Position numbers and translations under genes: made by a program | Source of the DNA: Denitrobaculum tricleocarpae | GTDB lineage: Bacteria; Pseudomonadota; Alphaproteobacteria; Kiloniellales; Kiloniellaceae | DNA length: 64,000 nt | Assembly (NCBI RefSeq): GCF_007004665.1 | Contig: NZ_ML660054.1 | Coordinates: 1-64,000 of the forward strand | Direction of reading: 5' to 3' | Part shown: positions 63,984 to 64,000 of the stretch, in pieces | How positions within the stretch are numbered: the first letter of the stretch is position 1 | Layout: every line of letters starts with the position of its first letter | Notes under the pieces: model-generated | Told to the model about the DNA's origin: nothing | Databases searched by the model: none | Seen by the model: the letters and a program-made list of their open reading frames with translations, nothing else

Positions 63984-64000
63984 TATCTACGCCCCTTATT

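Overview
The window is an alphaproteobacterial chromosome segment carrying one complete-looking P22-type (podovirus-like) prophage of about 41 kb, followed by about 23 kb of ordinary chromosome. The host call rests on an NDUFS4-type complex I subunit (41316-41621), a DUF1491 protein, the GC-rich codon bias and the TAXI-TRAP transporter. An order such as Rhodospirillales or Kiloniellales is only a guess.

Positions 1-136 are host DNA and hold the 3' end of an insertion sequence (transposase C-terminus). The prophage lies between two identical 49-bp repeats at 137-185 (attL) and 41080-41128 (attR). attR is the 3' half of an intact tRNA-Arg(UCU). The integrase (39901-41001) and an excisionase-like gene (39666-39920) sit next to attR. 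Three copies of TGTCTAACCT flank the att cores and look like integrase arm sites.

The left arm runs on the minus strand from the immunity region at 29 kb to attL. It contains a Cro-like gene, a CII-like gene, nuclease and replication genes (VRR-NUC, DnaA-domain, LexA-type DNA-binding and HNH proteins, DnaB helicase, replication initiator), and small coupled genes. Packaging follows: TerS, then a TerL split in two by a 58-codon gene. Then come portal, scaffold and P22-type coat, an 849-residue virion protein with an M14 zinc-carboxypeptidase domain, gp4- and gp10-like tail accessory proteins, three ejection-type proteins, a tail fibre and a lysis-like cassette with lipoproteins and membrane proteins. 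I find no recognisable endolysin. A plus-strand operon with an XRE regulator and an operator-bearing promoter (20409-21131) interrupts this arm.

The right arm is on the plus strand. After the repressor come likely lysogenic-conversion genes: an alpha/beta hydrolase (minus strand), a PAS-like protein, a secreted protein, a staphylococcal-nuclease homologue and a HicAB toxin-antitoxin pair. A strong promoter at 33302-33330, with a repressor-type operator in its spacer, then drives a tightly overlapped early operon of small genes plus Gp157, Bet recombinase, SSB, a DUF1367 protein, excisionase and integrase. The same operator sequence lies in the spacer of the cro promoter, so one repressor probably silences both arms.

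The chromosomal part holds tRNA-Arg, tRNA-Pro, NDUFS4, two GFA-family proteins, a GNAT, a SIMPL protein, a diaminopropionate ammonia-lyase-like enzyme with a convergent Lrp regulator, release factor 3, an O-methyltransferase, a DUF192 protein and an HDAC-family deacetylase. It also holds a ThiZ/ThiX-like ABC pair, a universal stress protein, a PlsC-CdsA-membrane protein-CDP-alcohol transferase phospholipid cluster, a MarR regulator, an ArsB/NhaD-type antiporter, a TAXI-TRAP transporter, a Rid protein and a membrane-anchored alpha/beta hydrolase.
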